From assembly GCA_000827205.1 (NCBI GenBank), contig KN832554.1, positions 3,012,936 through 3,076,935 of the forward strand: a stretch of 64,000 nt of DNA, given 5' to 3'. Positions within the stretch are counted from its first letter, which is position 1. Each line of letters starts with the position of its first letter. Shown here in pieces: positions 23,678-33,919 of the stretch. The notes below the pieces were generated by a model. It had not been told where the DNA came from and searched no databases. It saw only the letters and a program-made list of their open reading frames with translations. The translations under genes and the position numbers were made by a program. Source of the stretch: Plicaturopsis crispa FD-325 SS-3 (lineage: Eukaryota; Basidiomycota; Agaricomycetes; Amylocorticiales; Amylocorticiaceae).

Positions 23678-25085
23678 CTAGACCACCTCCCATCCAATCT
23701 CCTTACCTGCCCAGAACGGCACAACACTATCCAAACCCCCTTCACTCGTCCACACTTCATCCACCGTCTTACCCTTGCACCTCCTCAGCACAACACTTTC
23801 CCCGTTTACTGATTCGCGGTGATAAAACCGCCGTCCAAACCCACTGACGAAGTTTTCCAGCCTGTCGAGTGCATGAAACTGTTCCAGGAGATGTGCGACC
23901 AGCGGAAGCAGGATCGGCGAGGTGTATACGCCTGCTGCGCAGCCCTGCGCCGGGGTCGATGTTGACTTCGAAGCAGGCGGATGCGGGGCCGAGTCGGAGC
24001 CCAGGAAAAAGCGCGGATGGCCTGCGCGAACGCACGCCCATAAATACACACTCACCAAGGTCATCAAGGTCATCCAATTAGAGGAGCGGACGTACCTTCT
24101 GTAACCACCTCCTGCAGCGCCCTCCGATCATCCGGCGTCTTCGCCACAGGCTTGCAGAAATTCCAGCTCTGGCCCGCCCAGTCGTCGATCGTGAGCGCGA
24201 GATGGTGCGCCGTGATCGTGCACGCGACGCTCGGGCCGCACGCGCGCACGGCGTCCACCGCTGCGCGCGTCGTAGCGTGCTCCAGTACGATGCGCAGGCG
24301 CGGGAACCGCGCGTGCAGGGAGTGGAGGTGCGGGAGGAATGTCGCTTCGGCGTTGAGTATGTGTGTGTTCTGGAATTCATTATATGGGTGTCAGGAGGGT
24401 GGGTAGGGATGGGGGAGGGGATGGGGAGGCGTACGGTGTTTGGGTCTGAGGGCACTTCGCCGTGGAGGTTGAGGACCATGTCGACGTTTTGCATTGCTTC
24501 GAAGACGGGGTAGTATGTTTCGTAGGACTCTATGCCGCCGTCTGAGTTGGTGGTAACACCGCGCGGATAACTCTTTACGCCTGCGTAGTATTCGTGAGTA
24601 CAATGGTATTTATTGGAAAGTTATATTCGTAGGCAACGAAGCCGCAGTGACAGCAAGAGCATTGAGATTATCCGATGCAGCTGCACCATCTAGTCGACTA
24701 GATCTCGCAGTTCCCCTCGGGACTTCTATGAGCAGCATCGAAGCACGCACCGACGATTCCGGAGTCCTTGGCTTTCCTGATTTCTTGGGGCGTCAAGTCC
24801 GGGGAGAGGTACAATGTCATCAAATATTCGACGCTAGGGTCGATACGCTCCAGATCAGCCTTGTATGCAAGGGCCTGATCTGTGGTGGTTATCGGTGGCT
24901 TCAAATTCGGCTTCGACAAAAACACATGAGGGATAGTGTGCCAGTTAATCTGAAGCGGTACGCACCATCACATAGGCGAGACGAAATCCTCCTTTACGGA
25001 CATGGGGCGTTACTAGCTGCGCAAGGGCCCCTTGACGCAAATGCACATGGAAATCGGCAGGCGATGGGATTGTAAGGACGTCCAT
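23678..25085 (-). CDS. URA4: Dihydroorotase
   Basis: Exons 25085-24966, 24910-24751, 24580-24435, 24369-24096 and 24021-23678 give 347 residues. The enzyme cyclises carbamoyl aspartate to dihydroorotate, the third step of pyrimidine synthesis, in the cytosol. Zinc and active-site motifs are in order: FHVHLRQG near residue 12, AYVMPNLKPPITTT across intron 1, GVKSYPRG with the lysine that becomes carboxylated, LNLHGE, VLEHATTRAAVDAV, TITAHHL and GSDSAPH. All metal ligands are visible. The length matches monofunctional fungal dihydroorotases, not the CAD fusion. It shares a 348-bp divergent region with the kinesin gene. Confidence 0.95.
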
Positions 25086-25433
25086 GCTTGAAAAGCGTAG
25101 AGGTTAGGTTATTGTGTGTGACAACGAGTTGCGCTACTGACTCTATGTTCGAAACGGTCTATGCAACCGATATCGTCGAAAACCTATGTACAGAATTGTG
25201 AGTGAAGAAACTTTCGAACTGCAATCGAGCAGGATAGATTGAATAGCCCCTGATCGAAAAGGGCATGAAGCGATCACGTGTGTTCGGTTCATCAACGCGT
25301 TGACTTTTCGACTCGAGTTGCGCTTTCAACTTTCTCCTTTCCCCGACTCCGGCTGGCACTTTGCTATTTCACACACCTTTCCCTACTATCTCTCTCTTAA
25401 ACTTTCAAGGTGTTACTCCAGAATCAAAGAACG
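25086..25433. promoter_or_regulatory. Divergent promoter URA4/kinesin-8
   Basis: 348 bp between opposed start codons. Positions 25310-25420 on the kinesin side are pyrimidine-rich (runs of CTTTC and CTCTC), as is common near fungal transcription starts. No gene. Confidence 0.5.
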
Positions 25434-28400
25434 ATGGTAGCAGCAGGCTCCATCACAGTCGCCGGTACGTTTCCTTTATCCAACACCATATACACCACCC
25501 AAGTAACGAACGAACATATGTAGTCCGGGTACGACCACCAACGCAATGGGAGGCTGCGCGGCTCCCAGAACCCTGTTATGACACTACTATGCGTGGCGAT
25601 GGCGCTCTCTCTACTCCAGGGCGCAGTGTCACGTCCACCGCCCCCCTTCGCGACATCGTCCAGATTGTTGACGACCGTATCCTTACCTTCGACCCAGACG
25701 AGAAGGACAAAGCGCGCGCTTTCGTGGAGCGCGGCTTCATGCCTCCGGGGACGAAACGGTATAAAGATAAACGCTTCATGTTCGACCGGGTGTTCGACCA
25801 CGAGGCGAGGCAGCAGGACGTCTACGCGGCCACATCCCAGCCACTCCTGAAAGGCCTACTAGACGGGTACAACGCGACCGTATTTGCATATGGGGTGAGC
25901 CTATTCGAGTTTTATATCATTTTGGGCTGTATCTAATCGTCTATATGGGAAGGCTACCGGGTGCGGCAAAACACATACTATCAGCGGCACAGAAGCCGAC
26001 CCAGGCATTATATACCTTACCATGGCCGATCTTTTCCAGCGTATTGCCGACCGACGCGACGAGTGGAACGTCGAAGTCATGGTCACATTCCTCGAGATTT
26101 ACAACGAAGAAATCCGGGACCTACTGGCCGAGCCAGGGGCACCCGTCCCTCGTGGCGGCCTATCCATCCGCGAGGACAAGTCCGTGAAGGTCGTCGGCCT
26201 CGTTGAACTCCGTCCCAATTCCGCCGAAGAGGTCAAGGAGATTGTCCTCCAGGGCAACGGGCGCCGCATGCAGAGCCCTACGCACGCCAACGAGACCTCC
26301 TCGCGGTCGCACGCCGTCCTCCAAGTCCACGTCTCGCAGTCGCCTCGGACCGCGTCTGTCACCGAGCAACGCACCATGGCTACTCTCTCCATCATCGATC
26401 TCGCCGGGTCCGAGCGCGCAGCCGCCACCACGAACATGGGCCAACGCATGGTCGAAGGCGCCAACATCAACAAATCCCTCCTCGCCCTGGGGAACTGCAT
26501 CAACGCGCTCTGCGAAAGCGGCGGCGCGGTCCGCCACGTGCCGTACCGCAACAGCAAGCTCACGCGTCTGCTCAAGTTCAGTCTGGGCGGGAACTGCAAG
26601 ACGGTGATGATTGTGTGCGTGGCGCCGACGTCTAACCATTTCGACGACACGCACAACACGCTCGTGTACGCCGAGCGCGCGACGAAGATCAAGAGCAAGG
26701 TCGTCACGCGGAACGTCGTCAACGTGGACAGGCACGTCGGGCGCTACGTGGAGGCGATCAACAGGCTCAACACCGAGGTCGCGGAGCTCAAAGCGAAACT
26801 CGCAGGCAAGGCCACCGCGGAGAACGCGATCGTCCAGCGCAAAAAGCAAGAGGCCCAGGCGGAGGTCGAGCGCTCCAAAAGCGATATGCAGACGAAGGTC
26901 GAGCAGACACAGCCGTCTATCGTCGACGGCGCTTCTTGCGCTGGCAAGATCTCCGCGGCAAATGCCAAGCTGCGCGCGATTCATGCCCGGCTGGCCGTGA
27001 TTGACTCGTTGGCTGCCTCAGCGCCGCTTCCGCCGGACTTGGAAGCCGAGCGTGGGCTCCTACGCGCGCTCGCCGGCCCCGAGGAGCAGGTCGTGCGCTC
27101 GGATTCTGCGCTCAACGTGCGCCTGCAGCGGTCGATGAACTCGGGGCACATGTTCGACGCAACGCTGCGCGCCGTGAGTGAGCGGCGGTCGGACCGGCTG
27201 GACGAAGTCAGCGTGGACAACGTGAAGATGGATGCGCGGTGGCGGCGTGCGGAGATGGAGCGGATCAAGGCGGAGGCGGAGCGGGATGCCGTGCAGGCCG
27301 TCATCGAGGCGCAGGCGGATATGGTCGTCAACCTCGTCGGGATGGTGGGACGCTGTACGGTCATGATGGGCGAGGCGGGGCGGATGCTGCGGTGCGCGCT
27401 GGAGGAGGGCAGGGACGGGATGGAGGGCACCGTACGCGCGATGGCGGCGAGCTTGAAGACCGTCGCAGAGCAGAACGACGAGTCGTTCAAGCAGTTGGTG
27501 GGTCATGAGACCTCCGAGTACGCGTCTGAGGAGAAGATGGCGTTGGAGAATTTCAAGGGCCATACAACAACATTTAGACGCGCGCCGGGCCTGTCTGCCT
27601 CGGTTGCTGGGCGCCCGTCGATTGCACAGGCACCACCCGCACGGAGGGCGTCATCGTATGGGTCCGGTGGTCCCAGCGGGTCGCCCCAACGGAGGACGTA
27701 TAGAACGCCGCGCAAGTCGCTTCGCTCGAGTCTGACAAGCCAGCCATACCGCCGCGTTTCCGACAAGGAGAAGGGCAAGGGCAAGGAGAAGGAAAAAGAG
27801 AAGAAGAGTGTGCAGTGGCGCGATGAGGCGGGTCAGGGCGAAATTGACGACGCCGGCATTCTGGGCGCTGCTCCTGCCACAGCACCTGAATCCCAGCCAG
27901 CGCCTACCCCAACCATTGCAGTTACTCTCGTCGACGGAGCATCCACATCTACATCCACACTACCCGAACGAAGCCCATCTCGCTCGAGCGTCTCCATGGG
28001 CGGCTCAGAAAGCGACTGGGAAGACGACAAAACCGACGACAGTGTCAACATGAGCTTCCAGGCCGGGCCCTCGAATCCCGGCCCCAAGCGTCCGCGCGCA
28101 AGTCGACTAGACCCCAGTTTCCTCAAGGGCAAGACACGCGGGGGCGGCACCGCCCTCGGGAGCCTTGCGGAGTGCGACGAGAACGGGACGCCGGTGAAGA
28201 AAGGCGCGACGCCCCTGGGCGATCGCAGCATGAATCGCCTACCGGAACTCCATGTGCCTAAGCGGTCAGAGAAACACGGCCTCGGGAGCCCTGCGCGGCG
28301 GGTGCCCGCTGCGCACGGGGCGGGCAAGGGGCGGAGGCGGTCGAATATCGGCCCCATGCGGAACGAGAAGGGGCGCCGACGGAGCAGCCTTATACCGCAG

Positions 28401-28637
28401 CCTTCGCCGCCGAGCGCGAATGGACGCAGGGATGAAGACCATATTGGTGCGCGGAGGGTGCCTATCAACTCGCCTGCGAAGCGCTCGCGGAGGGTGTCGT
28501 TGCTGGGCAAGGGGTCCTTGCGGGCGTCGAAACCTTCGAACAATTCGTTCTTGGCGAACCTGTCTGCCGCCGATCCGAACGCCAGTGGGGACCTCAGCTT
28601 CAGAGCCGGAGGGGGGTCGAGGCCGACGTGGAAATGA
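25434..28637 (+). CDS. KIP3: Kinesin-8 motor protein (KIP3-like)
   Basis: Exons 25434-25464, 25524-25894 and 25953-28637 give 1028 residues. The motor begins almost at the N-terminus (SITVAVRVRPPT). The P-loop AYGATGCGKTHT is rebuilt across intron 2 near residue 134; switch I is NETSSRSH near 247 and switch II DLAGSERA near 283, followed by MGQRMVEGANINKSLLALGN. The sequence PGIIYLTMADLFQRI and the NINKSLLALGNCINAL pattern are typical of kinesin-8, plus-end-directed motors that depolymerise microtubules and set spindle and nuclear position. A coiled coil follows (VGRYVEAINRLNTEVAELKA), then a long basic Ser/Pro-rich tail with KEKGKGKEKEKEKK. All ATPase motifs are intact. Confidence 0.92.
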
Positions 28638-29069
28638 ATGCCATCCCGGATTATCTTGTCGCTAGACAATGTACATGCTCTCGGCCAACATATCTTTACG
28701 ACTTCACGCCTTAACGACGTTCCCCGCAGTCCTCCACCATACCATTATGTTCCCCTTATATGAGCTCCATTCCTGCATATGCAGCGTCCGTTGTCGTTCT
28801 GTCTGTCATCTTGTCATCGCACGCTGTGTTATGTTTGTCGCTATACCCCGCCTGCTCGTTTCATACGGACCTTGCTATCTGTTCGAGTATCCATTGATTT
28901 ATTGTATAAAAGCGATTGCATCGTCCATCCTCATGCAACTGACAACCGACTCGAAGTTGTGTTTGCAATTCATGTTGCAGAATTGCGTGTCTTCGTCAAG
29001 CGAGTTTGAGTTTGCGAGGCAGGACACACCAGAACTCCGTAAAGGGATGCAGAATAATATATACAACAC
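28638..29069. other. Convergent intergenic region kinesin-8/EMP24
   Basis: 432 bp between two stop codons. The longest plus-strand frame (28669-29139) has no domain and runs into the EMP24 3' exon. Interpreted as two 3' UTRs. Confidence 0.5.
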
Positions 29070-29961
29070 TCATATTACCCGCTTCACTTCGAAGAACGAC
29101 TGCAAGGAATTCAGCATCAGCACGCTGTGTCATTTCTGAATTACGAGAAAGCACGCACCTTCAGATAATATACTTGCCATCCAACAACGGAGAATAAAAC
29201 GATCGTTTGCAGCACCGACCACCACTTCACACGCGAATTCGTCGACTCCGCCGTGTTTCGATGTGTCCGTTCCCGCACGACGATGTATTCCTGCTCATCC
29301 TTCACGGCTGTCAGGCCGTTAGCGAGTGCGCGGATTTCACGCTCAATAGGCGCTACGACATCTTCTCAAATGCATTAGTTACGAATTCCGTCGATCTGGG
29401 TGAATGCGGCAAACCATCCTCTCCGACATAAATCACGCCGTGAACATTGAAGCTATGGATCAAACGGCTGTTTAATTTGAGGACTAATACAGGGAGAACG
29501 GGGGACACGTACCTGACTATTTTGTCTGCTATGGCGCTCATTTGATTGGAGAAACAGTACTCGTGTCGGCCGTCTGTGACTGCCGTTATAGAAACTGTCC
29601 CCGTCGACTGCCGAATGTGTTTCTCTAAAACCTTCTCGGTAGGGTCTAGAAGCTGAGCATGTAGACGTTAGCGTATGCTTTTCCCTCGGCGGAATATTGG
29701 CACGGCTCACCCAGAAATCGATGTCCAGATGACCGCCGCCTCCGACTTGGTATGTTACGGTCATCTTCGGTGACAGATATGAGGCTTTTGATGAGTAGAA
29801 AGTTGGCTAATGCATACCTTGTCATTGCTATGAAGGTCTTCAAAGAAACACTCCTTCTTCGACGCGTCTACCTGGACCATGTGCGCCGAAACCAACGACG
29901 GAAGGAAGCTGGCGAGTGTCAAGCCCAGCGCCAACAACCAAGATGTAGTTATTCGTGCCAT
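29070..29961 (-). CDS. EMP24: p24-family cargo receptor EMP24
   Basis: Exons 29961-29818, 29764-29711, 29652-29513, 29452-29415, 29361-29159 and 29099-29070 give 202 residues. A signal peptide (LLALGLTLASFLPSLVSA) leads into the GOLD domain: KKECFFEDLHSNDK, HLDIDFWLLDPTEKVL, HEYCFSNQMSAIADKIV with its two disulfide cysteines, and FNVHGVIYVGEDD. A coiled coil with EQEYIVVRERTHRNTAESTN precedes one membrane helix (QTIVLFSVVGWQVYYL) and the short cytosolic tail FFEVKRVI, whose FF pair is the COPII signal of the p24-beta branch. The protein cycles between ER and Golgi as a cargo receptor. Six small exons; the 30-nt last exon encodes the sorting tail. Confidence 0.93.
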
Positions 29962-30239
29962 TGCGAATTTTGAGCGTCGGTATGACCACAGGTAGCCAAT
30001 GAGCCAAGACGAAAGCAGAAGCCGGGCAAGACCTAAGCAGAAATATATACGCTGTTGTAGTTGAGAGCGCTGAACAGACGTGTACCGAGTGCTGCTTCGG
30101 AGCCGACCCCGGAGACGGCGAGACGGGGTCCGGATCTCTTTACCGCGCCGCGACTCGACTGACTTTTCGACGCTCGACCAGTCTTGTCTTTCTCCATCTT
30201 CATCGCCTCCAAACTACTTTATAAACTACATTTCTCACT
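29962..30239. promoter_or_regulatory. Divergent promoter EMP24/YRB1
   Basis: 278 bp between opposed ATGs. An AT-rich AAATATATAC lies near 30042-30051, oriented plausibly as a TATA-like site for the plus-strand gene; this is inference. Confidence 0.5.
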
Positions 30240-31207
30240 ATGGCTGACTCTGCTGATGCTCTCGCTCCCAGGGTGAGTTATTCATCGCGCCGTGTGCAAG
30301 CCCGCTGTGCATCGAGTGCCGAGCTCTGCGGCGTAATCTCGCCACTTCAAATTGATCGTGTTCGCTGACTTTTCGCTTTTCAAATTTATTGCAGGAAGAG
30401 GAGGCCGATGTTCACTTCGAGCCGGTCATAAAGCTCACCGAGCAGGTTGACACCAAAACGCACGAGGAGGATGAGGAGGTTCTGTTCAAGATGTGCGTTT
30501 ACATTCCGCGCCATATTGGCCTACGCGATCGGCCGCCATCAGTATCTCATCTCACCCCCTTGCTCCCCGCGTTAGGCGTGCAAAGCTCTTCCGATTTGAC
30601 AGTGCCTCCTCTGAGTGGAAGGAACGCGGAACGGGCGACGTCCGCCTCCTTGCACACAAAGAGACGAAGAAAGTCAGGCTCGTGATGCGACGTGATAAGA
30701 CTTTGAAGGTCTGCGCGAACCACGCGAGTAAGTACTACATACCCTCGATTTCGACGCGTTCTAACCGACTGCAGTCTCGTCCGACATGCGGCTGCAGCCC
30801 AACATCGGCTCGGACAGGAGCTGGGTGTGGAAGGTCGCAGCAGATTATTCTGAATCGCCTCCAAGCGCCGAGACTCTTGCCATACGGTTCGCCAACGCGG
30901 AAAGTACGTGCATTGCCTTTAATTTCTATCCCACCCATTCTAATTCAATTCCCTCAATTGCACAGATGCTGGTCAATTCAAGTCTGCCTTCGAAGACGCG
31001 CAGGCAAAGAATGCAGCCCTCGCCGGTGCAGCCCCAGCCGCAGAGGCGGCGCCTGCAGCAGAGGAAACGAAAGCTGAGGAGGCAACTGAGGAGGCAAAGC
31101 CTGCTGAGGAGGAGGAGAAAGCCGAAGAGAAGGCTGAGGAGAAGGCTGAGGAGCCGGCGGCTGCGGCAGAGGAGGCGAAGGCCGAGGAGCCTGCCAAGGA
31201 GGAGTGA
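30240..31207 (+). CDS. YRB1: Ran-binding protein 1 (RanBD domain)
   Basis: Exons 30240-30272, 30395-30492, 30576-30727, 30775-30903 and 30966-31207 give 217 residues. The RanBD1 domain is complete: [73 protein letters not shown], and [11 protein letters not shown]. The protein binds Ran-GTP in the cytosol and, with RanGAP, releases Ran from exported cargo and importins. The first exon carries only 11 codons. The C-terminal 55 residues are a low-complexity Ala/Glu/Lys run (repeated KAEE and AEEP blocks); Glu-rich tails are common in fungal Yrb1, but this one is unusually repetitive. Confidence 0.95.
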
Positions 31208-31462
31208 TTTGCAGGTTGAGGGTGATTTGCTTCGGTCACGTTTCTTTCATTCCTCTTCACATACATACCTCAGTCTAAAGCACTGTCTATACTGCACTCA
31301 TCTTCCAGGCGCTGTACGGGAAAGAATATTGAATTTTGTTGTTGATGTACCATTCCACCGCACAAGAAAGTTCTATATACTTCTAAGTACATGAACCGGA
31401 CACAGGCGAAGATATAAACGTACATACATTATGCTACAGACAAACGCGATAACTAGAGACCA

Positions 31463-33672
31463 TTATGATCGTGACATTTGCTCCTTATACCGAGCCTCCT
31501 CATCTGCCCACAGCTGCCAACACTCAAGTGCGTCCTTCTTCTGATAATACAAAGCTGCCTGCTCCCCTCGAACGACCGCATCGGTGATAAGAACCAGCTT
31601 GATATTCTAGGACTGTGCGTCAGTGGAGCGGAATGGACATCTACCCAGCAAAACTCACAGATCCACTGTAGGTCGGAATTAGCGATGGGTATTTGCATGC
31701 ACCAAGAAGGTTAGGACTCACGGGACTTCATACATAGCATCCAAGAGTAGTGCCTCCATGATGCCCCTCAGCCCTCTAGCCCCGCCACCCCGTTCGGCAG
31801 CTTTGCGACATATCTCATCCAATGCCGCGCTTGTGAACCGCAGCTCGACGCCAGAATACCCGAAGAGCGCATTGTACTGCGAGATGAGCGAGCCTTTGAC
31901 CTCGGTCAAGATCCTCCGGAGATCAGGAATAGTCAATGGCGACAACGTCGTTATGGATGGTAAACGCGAGATGAACTCTGGTATAAACCTGGTGGATGGA
32001 TCATTAGCGGTGATAATAGACAATAGAAGTAGCCTGCCTTACCCGTATTTAACGAGGTCTACGAGGTAGCTATTAGCGAAACATATACGAGATAGAGATA
32101 CAAGCAGGTACCTGTTGGCTCCAGTTGATCAAGGACGTTCGGTGTCGGTTTTTTGTGCGGCGTAAAGAACGGCAACGATCCGGGAGCATCATCATTCTCC
32201 GAGGTCGGTAAGACGGCAGTGAAACCAATGGAGCCCTTTGTGACGCGTCGCTTTACGACGGTGTCGAGACCGACAAACGCACCACTGAGTATGAATAGGA
32301 CATTCGATGTATCGATGTTGTAGGACTCCGGCTTTGCTAGATTGCACAGTTAGCATCGAGGTGTTAGACTGGTACTACGAACGGATGGGGCCACGTACGT
32401 GCGAGGCTGGCACTTGGTTGACCGGCACGCGAGCGCCCCTCACCACCTGTATGCGTAGGACCCTGTACCGAAGACGGTCCCTTGGATTGCACGTTCACAA
32501 TCTCTCCCTCCATCATTCGGAGCAGCGATTGTTGCACGCCTTCGCCACCGACATCTCGTGAGCCTTCCGCACCGCCCCCTCCGCTTCTCCTAGCGAGTTT
32601 GTCAACTTCGTCGATGTATACGATACCTGAGCTACAGATAAATTTGATAAGTAAGAACTCTGAGTCGATCCATGAGTGTCTTGGTACCTAGCCCGGTCAG
32701 GGTCCCAATTCGATGCTTGTAACTAATAGCACAGCTATGTCAGTAATTTATACAGACTTAGGTTGCGAGGCTCGTACCAAGCGTTGAATCGCCGTGTCCA
32801 CATCATCTCCTACATCTGAAAGATAGGTCTATATCTGCGCCACTGTGTAAGAGGAAAGACAAACTAACATCCTGCCTAGATTATGTTTGTTTAAGTCAAG
32901 CGCACCAGAGATACGGCGGTGCATTAACTCACCTGTGTGAAAGACGTCGCGTCACTGACTGAGAAGGGGACGTCGAGAACCTTGGCCAACGTGCGGACAA
33001 GTAGAGTTTTACCTGCGTCAGGCATGAGGACGATCATCAAATATCACGACTTCGTGGACATACCCGATCCAGTAGGTCCTATCACTAAAACGTTGCTCTT
33101 CTCGAAAAGAGGCTGATTTCGATTGAAATGAAGAGGCCTGGATTCAAAGTGCGGAGGAGGTATACGCATGGGATGGGGATGTATGTCGGCGGGTGCAACA
33201 TCTGCGTGGCATGTAGAGATCAAGAAGTCAATTCTAATAGCAAATACGTGGTGATGTCCATACCGCCATCGGAGGTGACCCATTCTTGGGCAGCCCGAGC
33301 TTCTGCTAAGCGCAGATTCTCCCTGACTCGATTATAGTGATTGTATACTCTGCAGGTATGATCAGCTCTCGAAACAATCATCATTTCGACCTATGCAACG
33401 CACGCAACCGAGAGCACCTTCTTCGCGTTCTCTTGCCCTACAACGAACTCGTCCAGATATCGAACAAGCTGCATACGATCTCAGTGCGAGACCGGCGGGC
33501 ATAATAATGGGTTTCACACCTGCTTAGGGGTGGCTAGCCCAGCTGGGCGCGTAAAGGATAGCTCGTCGACATCAGGCGGGGCGTAATTGCGTCTGCGTGC
33601 TTGTGTTTCGAAATTTCTGGCGGAGAGCCTGAAGTGACGGGCTTGACGCGAAGCAGATGCTCGCCAGGTCAT
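31463..33672 (-). CDS. MCX1: Mitochondrial ClpX-type AAA+ unfoldase
   Basis: Many small exons, first 33672-33520 ([20 protein letters not shown], a mitochondrial presequence) and last ending at 31463. In order I read [32 protein letters not shown], the Walker [19 protein letters not shown] rebuilt across an intron, [32 protein letters not shown], Walker [55 protein letters not shown] and the ClpX C-terminal [20 protein letters not shown] followed by [13 protein letters not shown]. The ClpX-specific zinc-binding N-domain is absent, as in mitochondrial Mcx1. Mcx1 unfolds matrix proteins and activates 5-aminolevulinate synthase in yeast. Two exons are only 7 nt long. The 3' end lies 255 bp from the YRB1 stop. 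Confidence 0.9.
31659..31665 (-). other. Second 7-nt microexon in ClpX gene
   Basis: TGGATCT lies between a CTACAG acceptor and a GTGAGT donor. It links an exon ending in phase 2 (EVP) to an exon starting in phase 0 (NIKLVLITD), giving [12 protein letters not shown] as in ClpX proteins. Skipping it breaks the frame. Confidence 0.7.
32869..32875 (-). other. 7-nt microexon in ClpX gene
   Basis: GCAGGAT lies between a CTAG acceptor and a GTTAGT donor. Preceded by a phase-0 exon ending in CAG and followed by the exon at 32815-32778, it reads FTQ-AGY-VGDD, the invariant ClpX sequence. Without it the conserved A-G-Y is lost and the frame shifts. Confidence 0.7.
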
Positions 33673-33919
33673 GGAAACAAAGTGTATACCTCCCGCTTGA
33701 AACCTGACTCCAGGAGATGGCTGGTGTCCTTGGTTGAATATGAAAGTTGGCTATAAGGATGGTCGACGCTGCACGGTGTTCGGGACCAAGCTCTGAGTCT
33801 GACTTGACTGTGTAAATCACGTCACATGTTGTGCGAGGTTGCGCGCAAACGACCAGTTTCATCTCTGTGCTCAACGTCTTATACGTCCTTCATCTAAAAC
33901 CTACCCTTGCTCTCTGTCA
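33673..33919. promoter_or_regulatory. Divergent promoter ClpX/Cactin
   Basis: 247 bp between opposed start codons, the shortest of the four divergent spacers in the alternating block. No motif is claimed. Confidence 0.5.

Noticed and set aside
26160-27885. Long minus-strand frames of 167-278 codons
   Set aside because: Lie entirely inside the kinesin-8 motor and tail, show no domain and arise from codon bias on the opposite strand.
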